DNA of 64,000 nucleotides from Aliiglaciecola lipolytica E3 (GTDB taxonomy: Bacteria; Pseudomonadota; Gammaproteobacteria; Enterobacterales; Alteromonadaceae): assembly GCF_000314975.1 (NCBI RefSeq), contig NZ_BAEN01000035.1, forward strand, positions 1 to 64,000, given 5' to 3'. The translations under genes were made by a program, and so were the position numbers. Under the pieces are notes generated by a model. The model was not told the origin of the DNA. It ran no database searches and was given only the letters and a program-made list of their open reading frames with translations. Below, piece by piece: positions 49,692 through 59,862 of this stretch; position 1 is the stretch's first letter; the number at the start of each line of letters is the position of its first letter.

Positions 49692-52079
49692 ATGAAATTC
49701 AGTGAAAAGTGGTTGAGAGAGTGGGTTAATCCAGACATTTCTACGCAACAATTATCCGAACAACTTAGTATGGCAGGTCTTGAAGTTGATGGCCTCGACC
49801 CAGTGGCTGGTGAATTTTCTGGCGTTGTCGTAGGTGAAGTTGTTGAATGTGGTCAGCATCCAAATGCAGATAAGTTAAGAGTCACCAAAATTAATATCGG
49901 CCAAGATGAACTAATTGATATTGTTTGTGGAGCACCTAATTGTCGAAAAGGTATTAAAGTTGCCGTCGCAACGGTAGGCGCTGTATTACCTGGTGACTTT
50001 AAAATTAAAAAAGCGAAATTACGTGGTGAGCCTTCTTTTGGCATGCTATGTAGTTTTTCTGAGTTAGGAATTAGTGAAGATCACGACGGTATTATTGAAC
50101 TTCCGTTGGATGCGCCTGTTGGGGTGGATATCCGAGAATATCTCACTTTGGATGACGTCAGCATTGAAGTCGATCTGACGCCAAACCGTGCGGATTGCCT
50201 GGGTATTCGAGGTTTAGCTCGTGAAGTTGGCGTGTTAAATCAAGTTGAAGTTACAGCACCTCAAATTGAGAGCGTGAACACAGAAATTGAAGATATCCGC
50301 GATATTCAGTTGGTTGCTCCTGAGGGGTGCCCACGCTATCTAGGGCGGGTATTAAAAAACATCAATATTGATGCTGAATCGCCATTGTGGATGCAAGAAA
50401 AGTTAAGACGAAGCGGTATTAGAAGCATTGACCCTGTTGTTGATGTCACTAACTATGTTTTACTTGAGCTTGGCCATCCAATGCATGCTTTTGACAACGA
50501 TAAGCTCGATGGTGACATTGTCGTAAGATTTGCAAATGCGGAAGAGCCACTTACCTTATTAGACGGTAATGAAATCGCGCTGAAATCTAATACCTTAGTT
50601 ATTGCAGATCAGCGTAGGGCATTGGCTATGGCAGGAATTTTTGGTGGGTTAGAATCTGGAGTGACGGCGTCGTCTAAGAATATCTTCTTAGAAAGCGCAT
50701 TTTTTGCTCCTGATGCGATTATGGGTAAAGCACGTCAATATGGCCTGCATACTGATGCATCACATCGCTATGAACGTGGCGTTGACCCTCAATTGCAACG
50801 CGTTGCTATGGAACGTGCAACACAGCTTTTATTGGATATCGTGGGCGGCGAGGCAGGACCAATTACCGAGTCTGTTAGTCAGGAACACTTACCGAAAGAA
50901 AAGAGTATCGAACTTAGAGCAACGCGCTTAACTCGATTACTCGGTATCCATGTAGACGAAGCGAAAGTGACCGATATCCTTACGCGATTGGGGTTGAAAG
51001 TAAGTTTTTCAGGCAATGCTTGGACGGTGGACGTTCCGGCCTACCGTTTTGATATCAGTATTGAAGAAGATTTAATTGAAGAAGTTGCAAGAGTCTACGG
51101 ATACAACAGTATTCCAACCATAGCGCCAACCGCTAAACTAAAAATGTCTGTTCATCAGGAACAAAACCTGACTTTAGACAGACTAAAACAAACAATGGTA
51201 GAACGTGATTACCAAGAAGCGATAACTTACTCGTTTGTGGATCCTAAAGCACAAAGTGCATTGTTCCCGGACATGTTAGGTATGCAATTGCCGCATCCTA
51301 TATCTGCTGATATGTCTGTTATGCGTGTGAGTTTGTGGACCGGGCTTTTGCAATCAGTATCTTATAATCAAAAGCGCCAACAAAGTCGTGTTAGATTATT
51401 CGAAACTGGATTGCGCTTTGTACCTGACTCGGCTGAAAAAACCGGCGTTCGCCAAGAAATGGTTATCGGCGGGGTTATTTGTGGAAATCGCAATAATGAA
51501 CATTGGACGATGGAAGATCGAAGCGTTGACTTCTATGATATAAAAGCTGATGTAGAGGCGTTATTACAAACGACGTCCAACTACTCGGAATTTAGTTTCA
51601 AGGCGGCGCAACATTCAGCACTTCATCCTGGACAATGTGCACAAATTTATCGTGGTCAAGAATTGGTTGGTTTTGTGGGTGCTGTTCATCCTAAATTTGC
51701 AAAAGTGTTAGGGTTAAACGGCAAAACATTCGTTTTTGAACTAGATTTTAATGCTATTGGTCGCAAAAAATTGCCTATTGCTCAAGAAATTTCAAAATTT
51801 CCTGCTAATAGACGTGACATTGCTATCGTTGTAGAGGAAGATAAAGTTGTAGGCGAAATATTATCTTACATTGAAAAATTTGGCGGAAATCAATTAGTTG
51901 GCCTAAACTTATTCGATGTATATAGAGGAAAGGGAATAGAGGCCGGTTATAAAAGCTTGGCAATCTCTCTTACTTTACAGGACCAAACAAGAACGCTTGA
52001 AGAAAACGAGATTCAAGCGGTAGTTGAAGACATTCTGTCCCAGTTAGCAGAAAAGTTCGGGGCATCATTGAGGGATTGA
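49692..52079 (+). CDS. pheT: Phenylalanyl-tRNA synthetase beta subunit
   Basis: Structural and editing subunit. It contains the tRNA-binding EMAP-like domain near residues 40-150 ([19 protein letters not shown]), the B3/B4 editing domain around [21 protein letters not shown], the B5 domain, and the C-terminal anticodon-binding FDX-ACB domain. The 795 residues equal the E. coli length. It is followed four bases later by ihfA, the conserved pheST-ihfA order. Confidence 0.98.
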   Translation: MKFSEKWLREWVNPDISTQQLSEQLSMAGLEVDGLDPVAGEFSGVVVGEVVECGQHPNADKLRVTKINIGQDELIDIVCGAPNCRKGIKVAVATVGAVLPGDFKIKKAKLRGEPSFGMLCSFSELGISEDHDGIIELPLDAPVGVDIREYLTLDDVSIEVDLTPNRADCLGIRGLAREVGVLNQVEVTAPQIESVNTEIEDIRDIQLVAPEGCPRYLGRVLKNINIDAESPLWMQEKLRRSGIRSIDPVVDVTNYVLLELGHPMHAFDNDKLDGDIVVRFANAEEPLTLLDGNEIALKSNTLVIADQRRALAMAGIFGGLESGVTASSKNIFLESAFFAPDAIMGKARQYGLHTDASHRYERGVDPQLQRVAMERATQLLLDIVGGEAGPITESVSQEHLPKEKSIELRATRLTRLLGIHVDEAKVTDILTRLGLKVSFSGNAWTVDVPAYRFDISIEEDLIEEVARVYGYNSIPTIAPTAKLKMSVHQEQNLTLDRLKQTMVERDYQEAITYSFVDPKAQSALFPDMLGMQLPHPISADMSVMRVSLWTGLLQSVSYNQKRQQSRVRLFETGLRFVPDSAEKTGVRQEMVIGGVICGNRNNEHWTMEDRSVDFYDIKADVEALLQTTSNYSEFSFKAAQHSALHPGQCAQIYRGQELVGFVGAVHPKFAKVLGLNGKTFVFELDFNAIGRKKLPIAQEISKFPANRRDIAIVVEEDKVVGEILSYIEKFGGNQLVGLNLFDVYRGKGIEAGYKSLAISLTLQDQTRTLEENEIQAVVEDILSQLAEKFGASLRD

Positions 52080-52083
52080 CTGT

Positions 52084-52383
52084 ATGGCGTTAACTAAAGC
52101 CGAAATGGCAGAACATTTATTTGAAAAATTGGGAATTAATAAACGGGATGCTAAAGATCTTGTAGAGTCATTTTTTGAAGAAGTAAGAGAAGCATTGGAA
52201 GCCGGTGAGCAAGTTAAGTTGTCCGGTTTCGGAAACTTCGATTTACGCGAAAAAAATGAGCGTCCTGGGCGAAACCCTAAAACTGGAGAGGATATTCCGA
52301 TTAAAGCGCGCAGAGTAGTGACCTTTAGACCAGGTCAAAAGCTCAAAAGTCGCGTCGAGAATACAGAACCGACAAACTCCTAA
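52084..52383 (+). CDS. ihfA: Integration host factor alpha subunit
   Basis: DNA-bending histone-like protein that pairs with IhfB. The 99 residues begin [21 protein letters not shown], and the DNA-inserting beta arm contains the [14 protein letters not shown] motif with the intercalating Pro. Its position after pheT is conserved. A strong terminator follows. IHF is also a usual host partner of tyrosine-integrase elements such as the one in tRNA-Val. Confidence 0.98.
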   Translation: MALTKAEMAEHLFEKLGINKRDAKDLVESFFEEVREALEAGEQVKLSGFGNFDLREKNERPGRNPKTGEDIPIKARRVVTFRPGQKLKSRVENTEPTNS

Positions 52384-52392
52384 TGTTAATGT

Positions 52393-52423
52393 CACACATC
52401 CTTAAATTAGGATGTGTGTTTTT
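52393..52423 (+). terminator. Terminator of pheST-ihfA
   Basis: Ten-base perfect stem CACACATCCT/AGGATGTGTG with a six-base loop followed by five Ts, nine bases past ihfA. Confidence 0.9.
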
Positions 52424-52503
52424 GCATTGACGCCGGCCCGATCTAGCAATAGGTCGGATTGCTGCTTGTTAGCATTCAAACTTCAGGTTTAGCGCAAACT
52501 TTT

Positions 52504-53076
52504 ATGAGCAACAAAACTTTATTAGTCGTAGCATTAATTATTGGCGTGATTGCAGCATTATTTGTGTTTAATCAACCTTCTTATGAATTGTCCGGTACCG
52601 ACGGTTCAATTCAAGGCCAGCCAGATTCTATCCCCCAATATTCTTATACCGATATTCTCAATAACGATGAATTTAAACTGGGAATGCAACAGGCGGTAGA
52701 AAACAATGATGTTGAATTGGCCAAAGAACTTCAACAAAAAGCGTTAGAGATTGCCCACGCAGCTAATTTGCCCGAATCAGAGATTAATTTGTTATCAGGT
52801 GAAAACGGCCTAAGATTTATGGGGTTTTTAGCTAGTCGTCAGTTGTTTGTGGAAAAATTTCAGCAACATTACCTATCATTTAAAGATATTGAGCAATTAA
52901 AACTAGACTACCCAGAAGCCTATGATTTGTTTGAACGCTCGGATAAATTAATTGAACTAAGAGATGATCAAATTCAACAATTAGCTGAAGCGTTAGCGGG
53001 TGAATCAGGTGACGTTGACCTTCACATACATGAAGCGAAAGAGCAGTGGAAAACTCGTCTGAATAGTATTGAGTGA
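52504..53076 (+). CDS. Hypothetical membrane-anchored protein
   Basis: No family recognised. I take the ATG at 52504, which gives MSNKTLLVVALIIGVIAALF as a membrane anchor or uncleaved signal; the frame upstream to 52459 is weaker. The exported part (about 165 residues) is acidic and helical, with FKLGMQQAVENNDVELAKEL and later IEQLKLDYPEAYDLFERSD. The arrangement recalls short periplasmic helper proteins, but I cannot assign a role. It lies between ihfA and the FnIII lipoprotein gene. Confidence 0.7.
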   Translation: MSNKTLLVVALIIGVIAALFVFNQPSYELSGTDGSIQGQPDSIPQYSYTDILNNDEFKLGMQQAVENNDVELAKELQQKALEIAHAANLPESEINLLSGENGLRFMGFLASRQLFVEKFQQHYLSFKDIEQLKLDYPEAYDLFERSDKLIELRDDQIQQLAEALAGESGDVDLHIHEAKEQWKTRLNSIE

Positions 53077-53130
53077 ATTACATAAGTAAATTGTTAATAA
53101 ATGAATAGTTTATAAGGATATTTAGTCGGT

Positions 53131-53502
53131 ATGGAACGTCCAAAAGTAAACGTCGCTATAATTTTTTTGACTTTTTGCCTAGTCAGTTGTGGTGGCAGCA
53201 GCAGCGGGGATAGCTCTGACCTGAAGCCCGAAACTCAAAAGTTTACAACCACCTTAAAATGGGTTGCTCCAACAAATAGAATTGGTGGTGAACCGCTCTC
53301 ATCAAATGAAATAGCTGGCTATAAAATTTATGTTGGTTCATCAAAAGACGACCTTAAACTTAAAGCAACTATATCTGACCCTTACACCCTAGATTTTAAG
53401 GTTATCGACCTTACGAAAGGTATCTACTATTTTGCAATAACAACTTATGATGATCAGGGATTAGAAAGTACTTTATCAAATGTAATTCGTAGAGAGTTTT
53501 GA
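53131..53502 (+). CDS. Fibronectin type III domain lipoprotein
   Basis: A 123-residue lipoprotein. The signal peptide IIFLTFCLVSCGGSSSG ends in a lipobox with Cys near residue 20, followed by a Ser/Gly linker. One FnIII domain covers about residues 40-120, with LKWVAPT, IAGYKIYVGSS and YYFAITTYDDQGLES, the usual W...Y...Y pattern of beta strands. It would bind surface or polysaccharide partners. It ends three bases before the beta-helix gene and is likely coexpressed. Confidence 0.85.
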   Translation: MERPKVNVAIIFLTFCLVSCGGSSSGDSSDLKPETQKFTTTLKWVAPTNRIGGEPLSSNEIAGYKIYVGSSKDDLKLKATISDPYTLDFKVIDLTKGIYYFAITTYDDQGLESTLSNVIRREF

Positions 53503-53505
53503 TAA

Positions 53506-55254
53506 ATGTTTATACTCAGGAATTGTCATTTAATATTCTGTGTTTTCTTAGGTATTTTTCAATCATGTTATGTCTATGCAAATTCTGCAGATGAACTTTG
53601 GGAGCAATATAAAAGCGAAGGTGCAATTAATAGTAATTTACCTGACTTTTCTCATGCTGGATTTTTCTTAAGGGATAATCAAAATGATAGTGCTGAGTGG
53701 GACGTTTATAATATTCTCGAATTTGGTGCTATTCCAGATGATAATGAAGATGATCATCATGCAATTCAACAAGCTATAGATAGTGCTAGCAATAATGGTG
53801 GAGGCATAGTTTTCATTCCAGAAGGAAAGTACCAAATTAGTGGGGGGGCGAAAGAAGGCACAATCAAAATTAGTTCATCCAATATTATTTTAAAAGGTGA
53901 AATAAAGGATGGAAAGAATGCTTCAGTTATTTATCTAAAAAATCCAAGCAATGGCCAAGAGTTAGGATTATTAGGGGAAAGTACAACGGATTTGCGAAGT
54001 ATTGCTGCACTGGCTATTGAAGGGGAAGCTAACGATTTTGTTTTAACTACTTTCGATAATTTGGATTATCCTCGAGGGAGTAGAATAATATCCGTAAACG
54101 ATACATCAAATATACGTCCAAACCAAAATATTAGAATTCGATTAACCGATCCGTTAATTGATACAGAAAACCCCAGCAAAGACAATATCGATCTTGTTAA
54201 GTTATTGACCCATCCGTTTGATTATTCAGATGAAGAAATTAAAACCTTTGGGCAGTATGGAAAGAATGTTGAGTATATAACTAAGGTTAGAAGGGTAATT
54301 GATGACAGTAATATTGAACTGTATCAACCGCTGCGTTTTGATCATTTAAGCCGATACTCGCCAACAATCTTAAAGTTTGAGGGCATATCAAATGTTGGTG
54401 TAGAAAATCTGACATTTGAAAGTGCTTGGCAAGGTCAATATGTTCACCATCAACCTTTTCCAATCGATGCCGTAGACGAATCCTCTATTATTCGCACTGT
54501 TACAGAGCAGGATTATGGGTGGGTAGCTATTTGGGGTATTTGGATTGCGGATAGTTGGATTAATAATGTTGTTTTGGATAATTTCACGCAAAATATAATA
54601 GTCTCCAATAGCGCTTTCATTGATGTTCAGAACTTGCAACTTAAGGGAAGTGGAGGACATGCGGGGTTAACTTATTCTAGTGCTTATAATATTTTGACTA
54701 CGGACATTAAGTTTGAAGGGCGTTATGCTCACCCTGTTTCTATTAGAGCTTGGACATCCGGTTGTGTTTTTAGTGATTTAAACATCGTAGACAGCGCATT
54801 TAATGACTTCGATCGCACCGGTCCATTTATTGATTTTCATGGCCTTTTTCCATACGAAAATTTATTTGAAAAAATGCGAGGGTTTTATGTTCATTCAGGT
54901 GGGGATTCTGATGTAATGCCGCATTCTGGAGTAAGAAATACTCTTTGGAATATCGAATCACCAGAAGTCATTGATCGCTTTCCTTATGCTTCGAATGAAC
55001 TATTTAACACCGCAGCCACTAGCAGAAGTAACATGTATAAATACTACCCCTCTTCATTTGTCGTGGGAGTTTATGGCAAAAATAATCTGCAATTAAAAAT
55101 TAACAGTAGTTCAGAGGATAGGGCGGACGATTTCATGATTATTAATAACTTAAACAGTCGTGATATTCCGTTTCAATCTCTCTACGAAAAACAGTTAGAG
55201 CACTCTAAAAGCAACTTTCCAATGCCGCCTCAATCTCCGATTTTACTTGAGTAA
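53506..55254 (+). CDS. Secreted parallel beta-helix polysaccharide enzyme (pectate-lyase superfamily)
   Basis: A 582-residue exported protein. The signal peptide covers about residues 1-25. The catalytic fold starts with YNILEFGAIPDDNEDDHHAIQQAIDSA in two blocks and GGGIVFIPEGKYQISG, the pectate-lyase-3/glycoside hydrolase signature of the right-handed beta helix. A DUF4955-like later section cannot be excluded. Substrate and lyase-versus-hydrolase activity are not readable. It pairs with the FnIII lipoprotein upstream and faces an MFS sugar transporter, suggesting use of an algal polysaccharide. Confidence 0.72.
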   Translation: MFILRNCHLIFCVFLGIFQSCYVYANSADELWEQYKSEGAINSNLPDFSHAGFFLRDNQNDSAEWDVYNILEFGAIPDDNEDDHHAIQQAIDSASNNGGGIVFIPEGKYQISGGAKEGTIKISSSNIILKGEIKDGKNASVIYLKNPSNGQELGLLGESTTDLRSIAALAIEGEANDFVLTTFDNLDYPRGSRIISVNDTSNIRPNQNIRIRLTDPLIDTENPSKDNIDLVKLLTHPFDYSDEEIKTFGQYGKNVEYITKVRRVIDDSNIELYQPLRFDHLSRYSPTILKFEGISNVGVENLTFESAWQGQYVHHQPFPIDAVDESSIIRTVTEQDYGWVAIWGIWIADSWINNVVLDNFTQNIIVSNSAFIDVQNLQLKGSGGHAGLTYSSAYNILTTDIKFEGRYAHPVSIRAWTSGCVFSDLNIVDSAFNDFDRTGPFIDFHGLFPYENLFEKMRGFYVHSGGDSDVMPHSGVRNTLWNIESPEVIDRFPYASNELFNTAATSRSNMYKYYPSSFVVGVYGKNNLQLKINSSSEDRADDFMIINNLNSRDIPFQSLYEKQLEHSKSNFPMPPQSPILLE

Positions 55255-55267
55255 AAGAGGGCTAGGG

Positions 55268-56704
55268 TTATTTTAAGTCAAGGGTTTGATGCAAATCCTC
55301 TTTAATGAAACACCAAGCAACGGCAGAGATTAACAGGCAAACCCCGCAAACCACAAACAACATATCTTTGTTATCTACCTGATTAATATACTTACCAATG
55401 CCTAAACTTGAGACAAGTTGTGGCAGTACCACCGATAGATTAAATAAGCCCATAAATAAGCCCATTTTAGCGGCATTCACTTTTTGCGACATAATCGCAA
55501 AAGGCAAACTGATTGTAGATGCCCAACCAATACCTAAAAATGCCATCATGACATAAATGCTGAACTTGTTATCACCCATTTGAGACAATACAAAATACGC
55601 TAATGCCATGGACGCAATGCAATAGGTATGGACTTTCACCCGCCCTAACTTTTTAGCCAGCGGTTCAAGTAATAAAGCAGGTAAAATCGCCGAAACGACG
55701 CTTAATATCAAAAAGCCCGCGCTGATCACTTGTCCTGTTTGGTTGTCGCTTAATTCAGGAAGATTTTGCTTAATAAAACCTATTATATAAATAAACATTG
55801 ATTGCACACCCAGCCAAGTAAAAGCGTGCGCCGCTAACACTTTTTTAAAGCCTTGCTCACTCGTACCATCGGGATTTTGATGCTCTTTGACGATTAATGT
55901 TTTGATAATTAATCCAAGGGTAACGATCAAACAAATTGCTTCAACCCAATAGTGCTCAACATCAATTCCTGCCATTTTAATGATAAAGGCGTATACCGAA
56001 TACAGAATAAATCCCCAAAGGGGTTCAATTATTTTACAACCATTCCAAAAGCCTAATTTTTGATTGGGAGTTGAGGGATCTGAATGTTCCAATGTCGGTG
56101 ATTCAGTGATAAATAGAGGTGGGATAATCGACATAACCAACACTAGCCCGACACCAATGTATATCAGCGCATAGTTGTTCCAGAAGGTTCCTATTACATA
56201 GGCCAGAACGCCGAACGAACCAGAGACCGTCTGCATCCAAGTGTAGCCCTTCGTGCGTTCATGACCTTTGGGGGTGACATCTGCTATAACTGAACGAGTG
56301 GGATTAAAACTAATGTTAATTGAAAGGTCTAAAGTCAACGCAATGAGAACGGCAATTCCTAAAATAGCTTCTACATTTAGCGCTGAAGAAATAATACCAA
56401 TGTTCGGCAATGCCAGTAGACTTAGAGCAGCTAACACACCACCGATAATTATAAATGGTCTCCTGCGCCCCCCCCAAAACCAAATGTTATCGCTAATCGC
56501 ACCAATAATGACTTGACCTAATATGCCTGCAATAGGTCCCGCAGCCCATACGAAGCCAACATCATGTAAATCTAATCCGTATTGTGTGGTCAATAACCAA
56601 CTGAGGGCAGCAATTTGCACTGATAAGGCAAACCCCATGGCACTTGCGGGTAGACTAAGTAGAGTATAAAAACCGTTAGTTAGATTTTTCTGGAACGCTA
56701 GCAT
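55268..56704 (-). CDS. MFS sugar transporter (SLC45/sucrose-like)
   Basis: Twelve-helix major-facilitator protein of 478 residues. The N-terminal GFALSVQIAALSWLLTTQYGL and the GAISDNIWFWGGRRRPFIIIGG loop between helices 2 and 3 are typical of SLC45-like sugar/proton symporters. Substrate is likely a mono- or disaccharide, unproven. It converges on the beta-helix gene, and two inverted repeats in its upstream region may bind a LacI-family regulator. Confidence 0.85.
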   Translation of the reverse strand: MLAFQKNLTNGFYTLLSLPASAMGFALSVQIAALSWLLTTQYGLDLHDVGFVWAAGPIAGILGQVIIGAISDNIWFWGGRRRPFIIIGGVLAALSLLALPNIGIISSALNVEAILGIAVLIALTLDLSINISFNPTRSVIADVTPKGHERTKGYTWMQTVSGSFGVLAYVIGTFWNNYALIYIGVGLVLVMSIIPPLFITESPTLEHSDPSTPNQKLGFWNGCKIIEPLWGFILYSVYAFIIKMAGIDVEHYWVEAICLIVTLGLIIKTLIVKEHQNPDGTSEQGFKKVLAAHAFTWLGVQSMFIYIIGFIKQNLPELSDNQTGQVISAGFLILSVVSAILPALLLEPLAKKLGRVKVHTYCIASMALAYFVLSQMGDNKFSIYVMMAFLGIGWASTISLPFAIMSQKVNAAKMGLFMGLFNLSVVLPQLVSSLGIGKYINQVDNKDMLFVVCGVCLLISAVAWCFIKEDLHQTLDLK

Positions 56705-56757
56705 GCTATTCTCTTGTTCTTATTGTTTACAACAAACTTCAGTATTAACATTATTGT

Positions 56758-56796
56758 AACGTAAGCGTTTTGGATTTATCGCATACATACGTATGC
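56758..56796. promoter_or_regulatory. Possible operators upstream of the MFS gene
   Basis: Inverted repeats AACGTAAGCGTT (56758-56769, arms AACG/CGTT) and GCATAC-N4-GTATGC (56781-56796) lie 54-95 bases upstream of the transporter start. They may be repressor sites, but no regulator gene is nearby. Confidence 0.35.
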
Positions 56797-56913
56797 ATAA
56801 CTGCAATCAATATAAAAATGCCCATTTAGTGAAGAGTCGGTGTTTTTCACTTTAGTTATGTTATTCATTCTTATATAGTTTTAACTATCGACTAAACCAA
56901 TGATGAGAGCTTG

Positions 56914-57927
56914 ATGGGACCCATAATGTTAGATGTCTCCGGGTACGAGATTACGCCTGTAGAAAAAGACATCTTAGATCATCCGCTAGTGGGTGGAATT
57001 ATTCTATTTTCACGTAACTATCACGACCAAAAACAATTACGAGAGCTGGTTAAAGAGCTACGAAAGAACGCACGAAATGATGTACTTATTGCCGTCGATC
57101 ATGAAGGGGGCAGGGTACAACGATTCCGCGAGGGGTTTAGTGCCATTCCTGCCATGGGGGCTTTATGCATAGAAGAAGCAAAAGTAACCGAAAACGTTCG
57201 CAACCAAGCTAAGACGTTTGGTTGGTTAATGGCAGCGGAATTGCTGGCATTCGATATTGATATCAGCTTTGCTCCTGTACTCGATATACACGGTGTATCT
57301 GACGTTATTGGGGATCGCAGTTTTCATCAAAATCCAGAAAAAATTGTTTTATTGGCAAGTGCTTTTATTGAAGGAATGCACAGTGCTGGAATGAAATGTA
57401 CTGGAAAACATTTTCCTGGTCACGGCAATGTTAAAGAAGACTCTCATATCGCGTTACCCGTTGATAAGCGAAGCAAAGACGAGATATTTCAATTGGATAT
57501 GGAAATCTTTAGTAAATTACAAGGTCAAGGTATGCTCGATGCAGTCATGCCTGCTCATGTAATCTATCCCGCTGTAGATGATTTGCCGGCTGGTTTTTCA
57601 GAAATTTGGGTTAATCAGATATTACGCCAGCAACTCGGATTTAACGGTGTGGTATTTACTGATGATTTATCAATGCAAGGAGCCGCTCATTTAGGATCTT
57701 TTACTGAGCGTGCAAAAGCTGGATTAAGAGCCGGTTGTGACATGACGTTGGTATGTAATCATCCTAAAGGTGCAGCTGAAGTATTAGATGGCTTACCTAC
57801 TGATTATGCGCCTACAGGAAGAGTCAAAGCCATGCGAAAAGGGGCGTTTTCGGATTTCACTAGCTTAAAAAAGACCGAACAATATCAGCAAGCAATTAGG
57901 CTGCTTGGAAAATTTAGTGAAAATTAA
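56914..57927 (+). CDS. nagZ: Beta-N-acetylhexosaminidase NagZ
   Basis: Cytoplasmic GH3 enzyme of cell-wall recycling: releases GlcNAc from anhydromuropeptides. The start MGPIMLDVSGYEI matches E. coli NagZ. The catalytic motif KHFPGHGNVKEDSH carries the Asp-His dyad, and FTDDLSMQGAAHLG holds the nucleophile Asp. About 337 residues. I use the ATG at 56914 rather than the overlapping TTG at 56911. It overlaps the next transporter gene. Confidence 0.96.
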   Translation: MGPIMLDVSGYEITPVEKDILDHPLVGGIILFSRNYHDQKQLRELVKELRKNARNDVLIAVDHEGGRVQRFREGFSAIPAMGALCIEEAKVTENVRNQAKTFGWLMAAELLAFDIDISFAPVLDIHGVSDVIGDRSFHQNPEKIVLLASAFIEGMHSAGMKCTGKHFPGHGNVKEDSHIALPVDKRSKDEIFQLDMEIFSKLQGQGMLDAVMPAHVIYPAVDDLPAGFSEIWVNQILRQQLGFNGVVFTDDLSMQGAAHLGSFTERAKAGLRAGCDMTLVCNHPKGAAEVLDGLPTDYAPTGRVKAMRKGAFSDFTSLKKTEQYQQAIRLLGKFSEN

Positions 57928-59296
57928 TTATTCCGTGATTGGCGGTGCGCTTTTACTCTCAATAATTGTTTATTTAGGTTTGAATGTTTATTTTGAACAA
58001 ACACATACTATTGCGATCACCGCTTCGATAACGTTATTCATTGCTACTTTATGGGTAACCGAAGCGTTACCCATACCCGCTACTTCACTCATACCTTTTT
58101 TTGCGTTTCCGATGGCGGGAGTTATTACACATAAAGAGGCGGCTTCCGCACTTGGAAGTCACGTGATTTTATTGTTGATGGGCGCGTTTATGCTGTCTAA
58201 ATCAATAGAAAGATCTAATGTACACAATCGGCTGGCACTTTATATGATTCGAATTACCGGAAGTCATAGTCCACGTCGTCTAGTGTTAGGCTTTATGTTG
58301 ACCGCGGCAATTCTTAGTATGTGGATTTCTAATACTGCCACTACCTTAATGTTACTTCCGATTGTGTTGGCTATCGTTCCGCATATTAAACAACAAAAAA
58401 TCGTAGTGGCCTTGCTATTAGGTATCGCATATTCCGCAAGTCTAGGTGGCGTTGGAACGCCAATTGGTACACCACCGAATATCATTTTCATGAGTGTCTA
58501 TTCTGAAGTGCAGGGACAAGAAATAGATTTTTTAAAGTGGATGAAAACAGGGATCCCCGTAGTGGTAATAGCCATCCCGTTAATGGCAATTTGGTTAACT
58601 CGTGGCCTGAAAACCATGGATGACTGCCATTTACCTAAGGTGGGTATTTGGCAGACAGCTGAAAGACGTGTTTTGCTGGTGTTTGCATTTATTGCTTTGG
58701 CTTGGATTCTTAGACCTTATTGGACTAATTGGTTTAACATGCCATTTGTAGGCGATAGCACAATTGCACTTTTTGGTGTGGTGCTAATGTTCCTTGTTCC
58801 CAATGGTAAAAAGGATAAACATGGCAAGACAGAAACCCTTTTAGACTGGCCCACCGCAAATGATATACCTTGGGGAATGTTACTCCTTTTTGCTGGGGGG
58901 ATATGTATTGCTAAAGCATTTACCGCATCTGGATTAACTGAAGTAATGGGTGGTTGGTTGCAGGGATTGTCTGAATTACCTGTGCCATTATTAGTGTTAT
59001 CCATTTGTCTGTTTGTGACATTTTTAACTGAAATAACGTCTAATACTGCAACTGCGACCTTGTTGATGCCCGTGTTAGCTACTGCGGGAATAGCAGCAGG
59101 AATCGATCCTGCATTATTAATGATGCCTGCCGCGATGAGTGCGAGTTGTGCATTTATGTTACCTGTCGCTACAGCGCCTAATGCAATCGTTTATGGTACT
59201 GGTAAATTTAGTATCCGCACCATGGCCAAAGAAGGGGTGGTATTAAATCTCATTGCTGCGCTAGTAATTACCGGAGTCACAATCGTCACTTTCTAA
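57917..59296 (+). CDS. DASS (SLC13) family sodium-coupled anion transporter
   Basis: Divalent anion:sodium symporter likely carrying C4 or related dicarboxylates. The two substrate/sodium-binding SNT motifs are WISNTATTLMLLP and TSNTATATLLMP, as in VcINDY, and TPIGTPPNIIF is conserved. The GTG at 57917 follows GGAA and overlaps the nagZ end by 11 bases; the frame is open four codons further upstream to a TTG. About 459 residues. Coupling to nagZ is unusual, and no functional link is evident. Confidence 0.9.
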   Translation: MKINYSVIGGALLLSIIVYLGLNVYFEQTHTIAITASITLFIATLWVTEALPIPATSLIPFFAFPMAGVITHKEAASALGSHVILLLMGAFMLSKSIERSNVHNRLALYMIRITGSHSPRRLVLGFMLTAAILSMWISNTATTLMLLPIVLAIVPHIKQQKIVVALLLGIAYSASLGGVGTPIGTPPNIIFMSVYSEVQGQEIDFLKWMKTGIPVVVIAIPLMAIWLTRGLKTMDDCHLPKVGIWQTAERRVLLVFAFIALAWILRPYWTNWFNMPFVGDSTIALFGVVLMFLVPNGKKDKHGKTETLLDWPTANDIPWGMLLLFAGGICIAKAFTASGLTEVMGGWLQGLSELPVPLLVLSICLFVTFLTEITSNTATATLLMPVLATAGIAAGIDPALLMMPAAMSASCAFMLPVATAPNAIVYGTGKFSIRTMAKEGVVLNLIAALVITGVTIVTF

Positions 59297-59332
59297 GTTG
59301 ATTTGAGTCTATTTCTGGTCTTTATATCTTGG

Positions 59333-59860
59333 CTAAACTTTAACGTCTTCGATGAGATAGTGTTGGTTAACCGCTCTGGCGATGACAAATAAATAATCAG
59401 ATAACCGATTTAAGTAATGCAAACAAACATCCGGTACCTGATGGTGTTGAAGCAATGCAACCATGCGTCTTTCCGCTCGTCTTGCCACCGTTCTGCATAC
59501 CTGAGCTTGTGCCGCTATTGTATGTCCTCCAGGTAAAATAAAATGCGTTTGCGGGGGCAAATCTGCTTGTAGTGAGTCAATCGCTTGTTCGAGTTGGATG
59601 ACATCATCTGCGGTTAATGATGTGCTGGCTGAAATAGCAAAGCCAATTTGAAATAGATGCTTTTGAATTTCGGTTAACAGCTCCATTTGTTGGGTGATAA
59701 CAGAACATTTGCTATAACTAATTAAAAGCCCGATGTTGGCATTTAGCTCATCTAAGCTACCATAACATTCTAAAATATCGTCATTTTTGTGCAAACGAAT
59801 CACTTCGTCTGCATATACTTGGGTTTTGCCTGAATCGCCAGATTTTGTATATATTTTCAA
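59333..59860 (-). CDS. ATP:cob(I)alamin adenosyltransferase, PduO type
   Basis: Adenosylates cob(I)alamin to make coenzyme B12. The N-terminal KIYTKSGDSGKTQVYADEVI is the PduO-type ATP-binding P-loop motif, and VCRTVARRAERRMVAL with LNRLSDYLFVIAR are the other signature blocks. Length is 175 residues. It is two bases after csiV on the minus strand. No other cobalamin gene lies near, so it probably salvages imported corrinoid. Confidence 0.92.
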   Translation of the reverse strand: MKIYTKSGDSGKTQVYADEVIRLHKNDDILECYGSLDELNANIGLLISYSKCSVITQQMELLTEIQKHLFQIGFAISASTSLTADDVIQLEQAIDSLQADLPPQTHFILPGGHTIAAQAQVCRTVARRAERRMVALLQHHQVPDVCLHYLNRLSDYLFVIARAVNQHYLIEDVKV

Positions 59861-59862
59861 AT

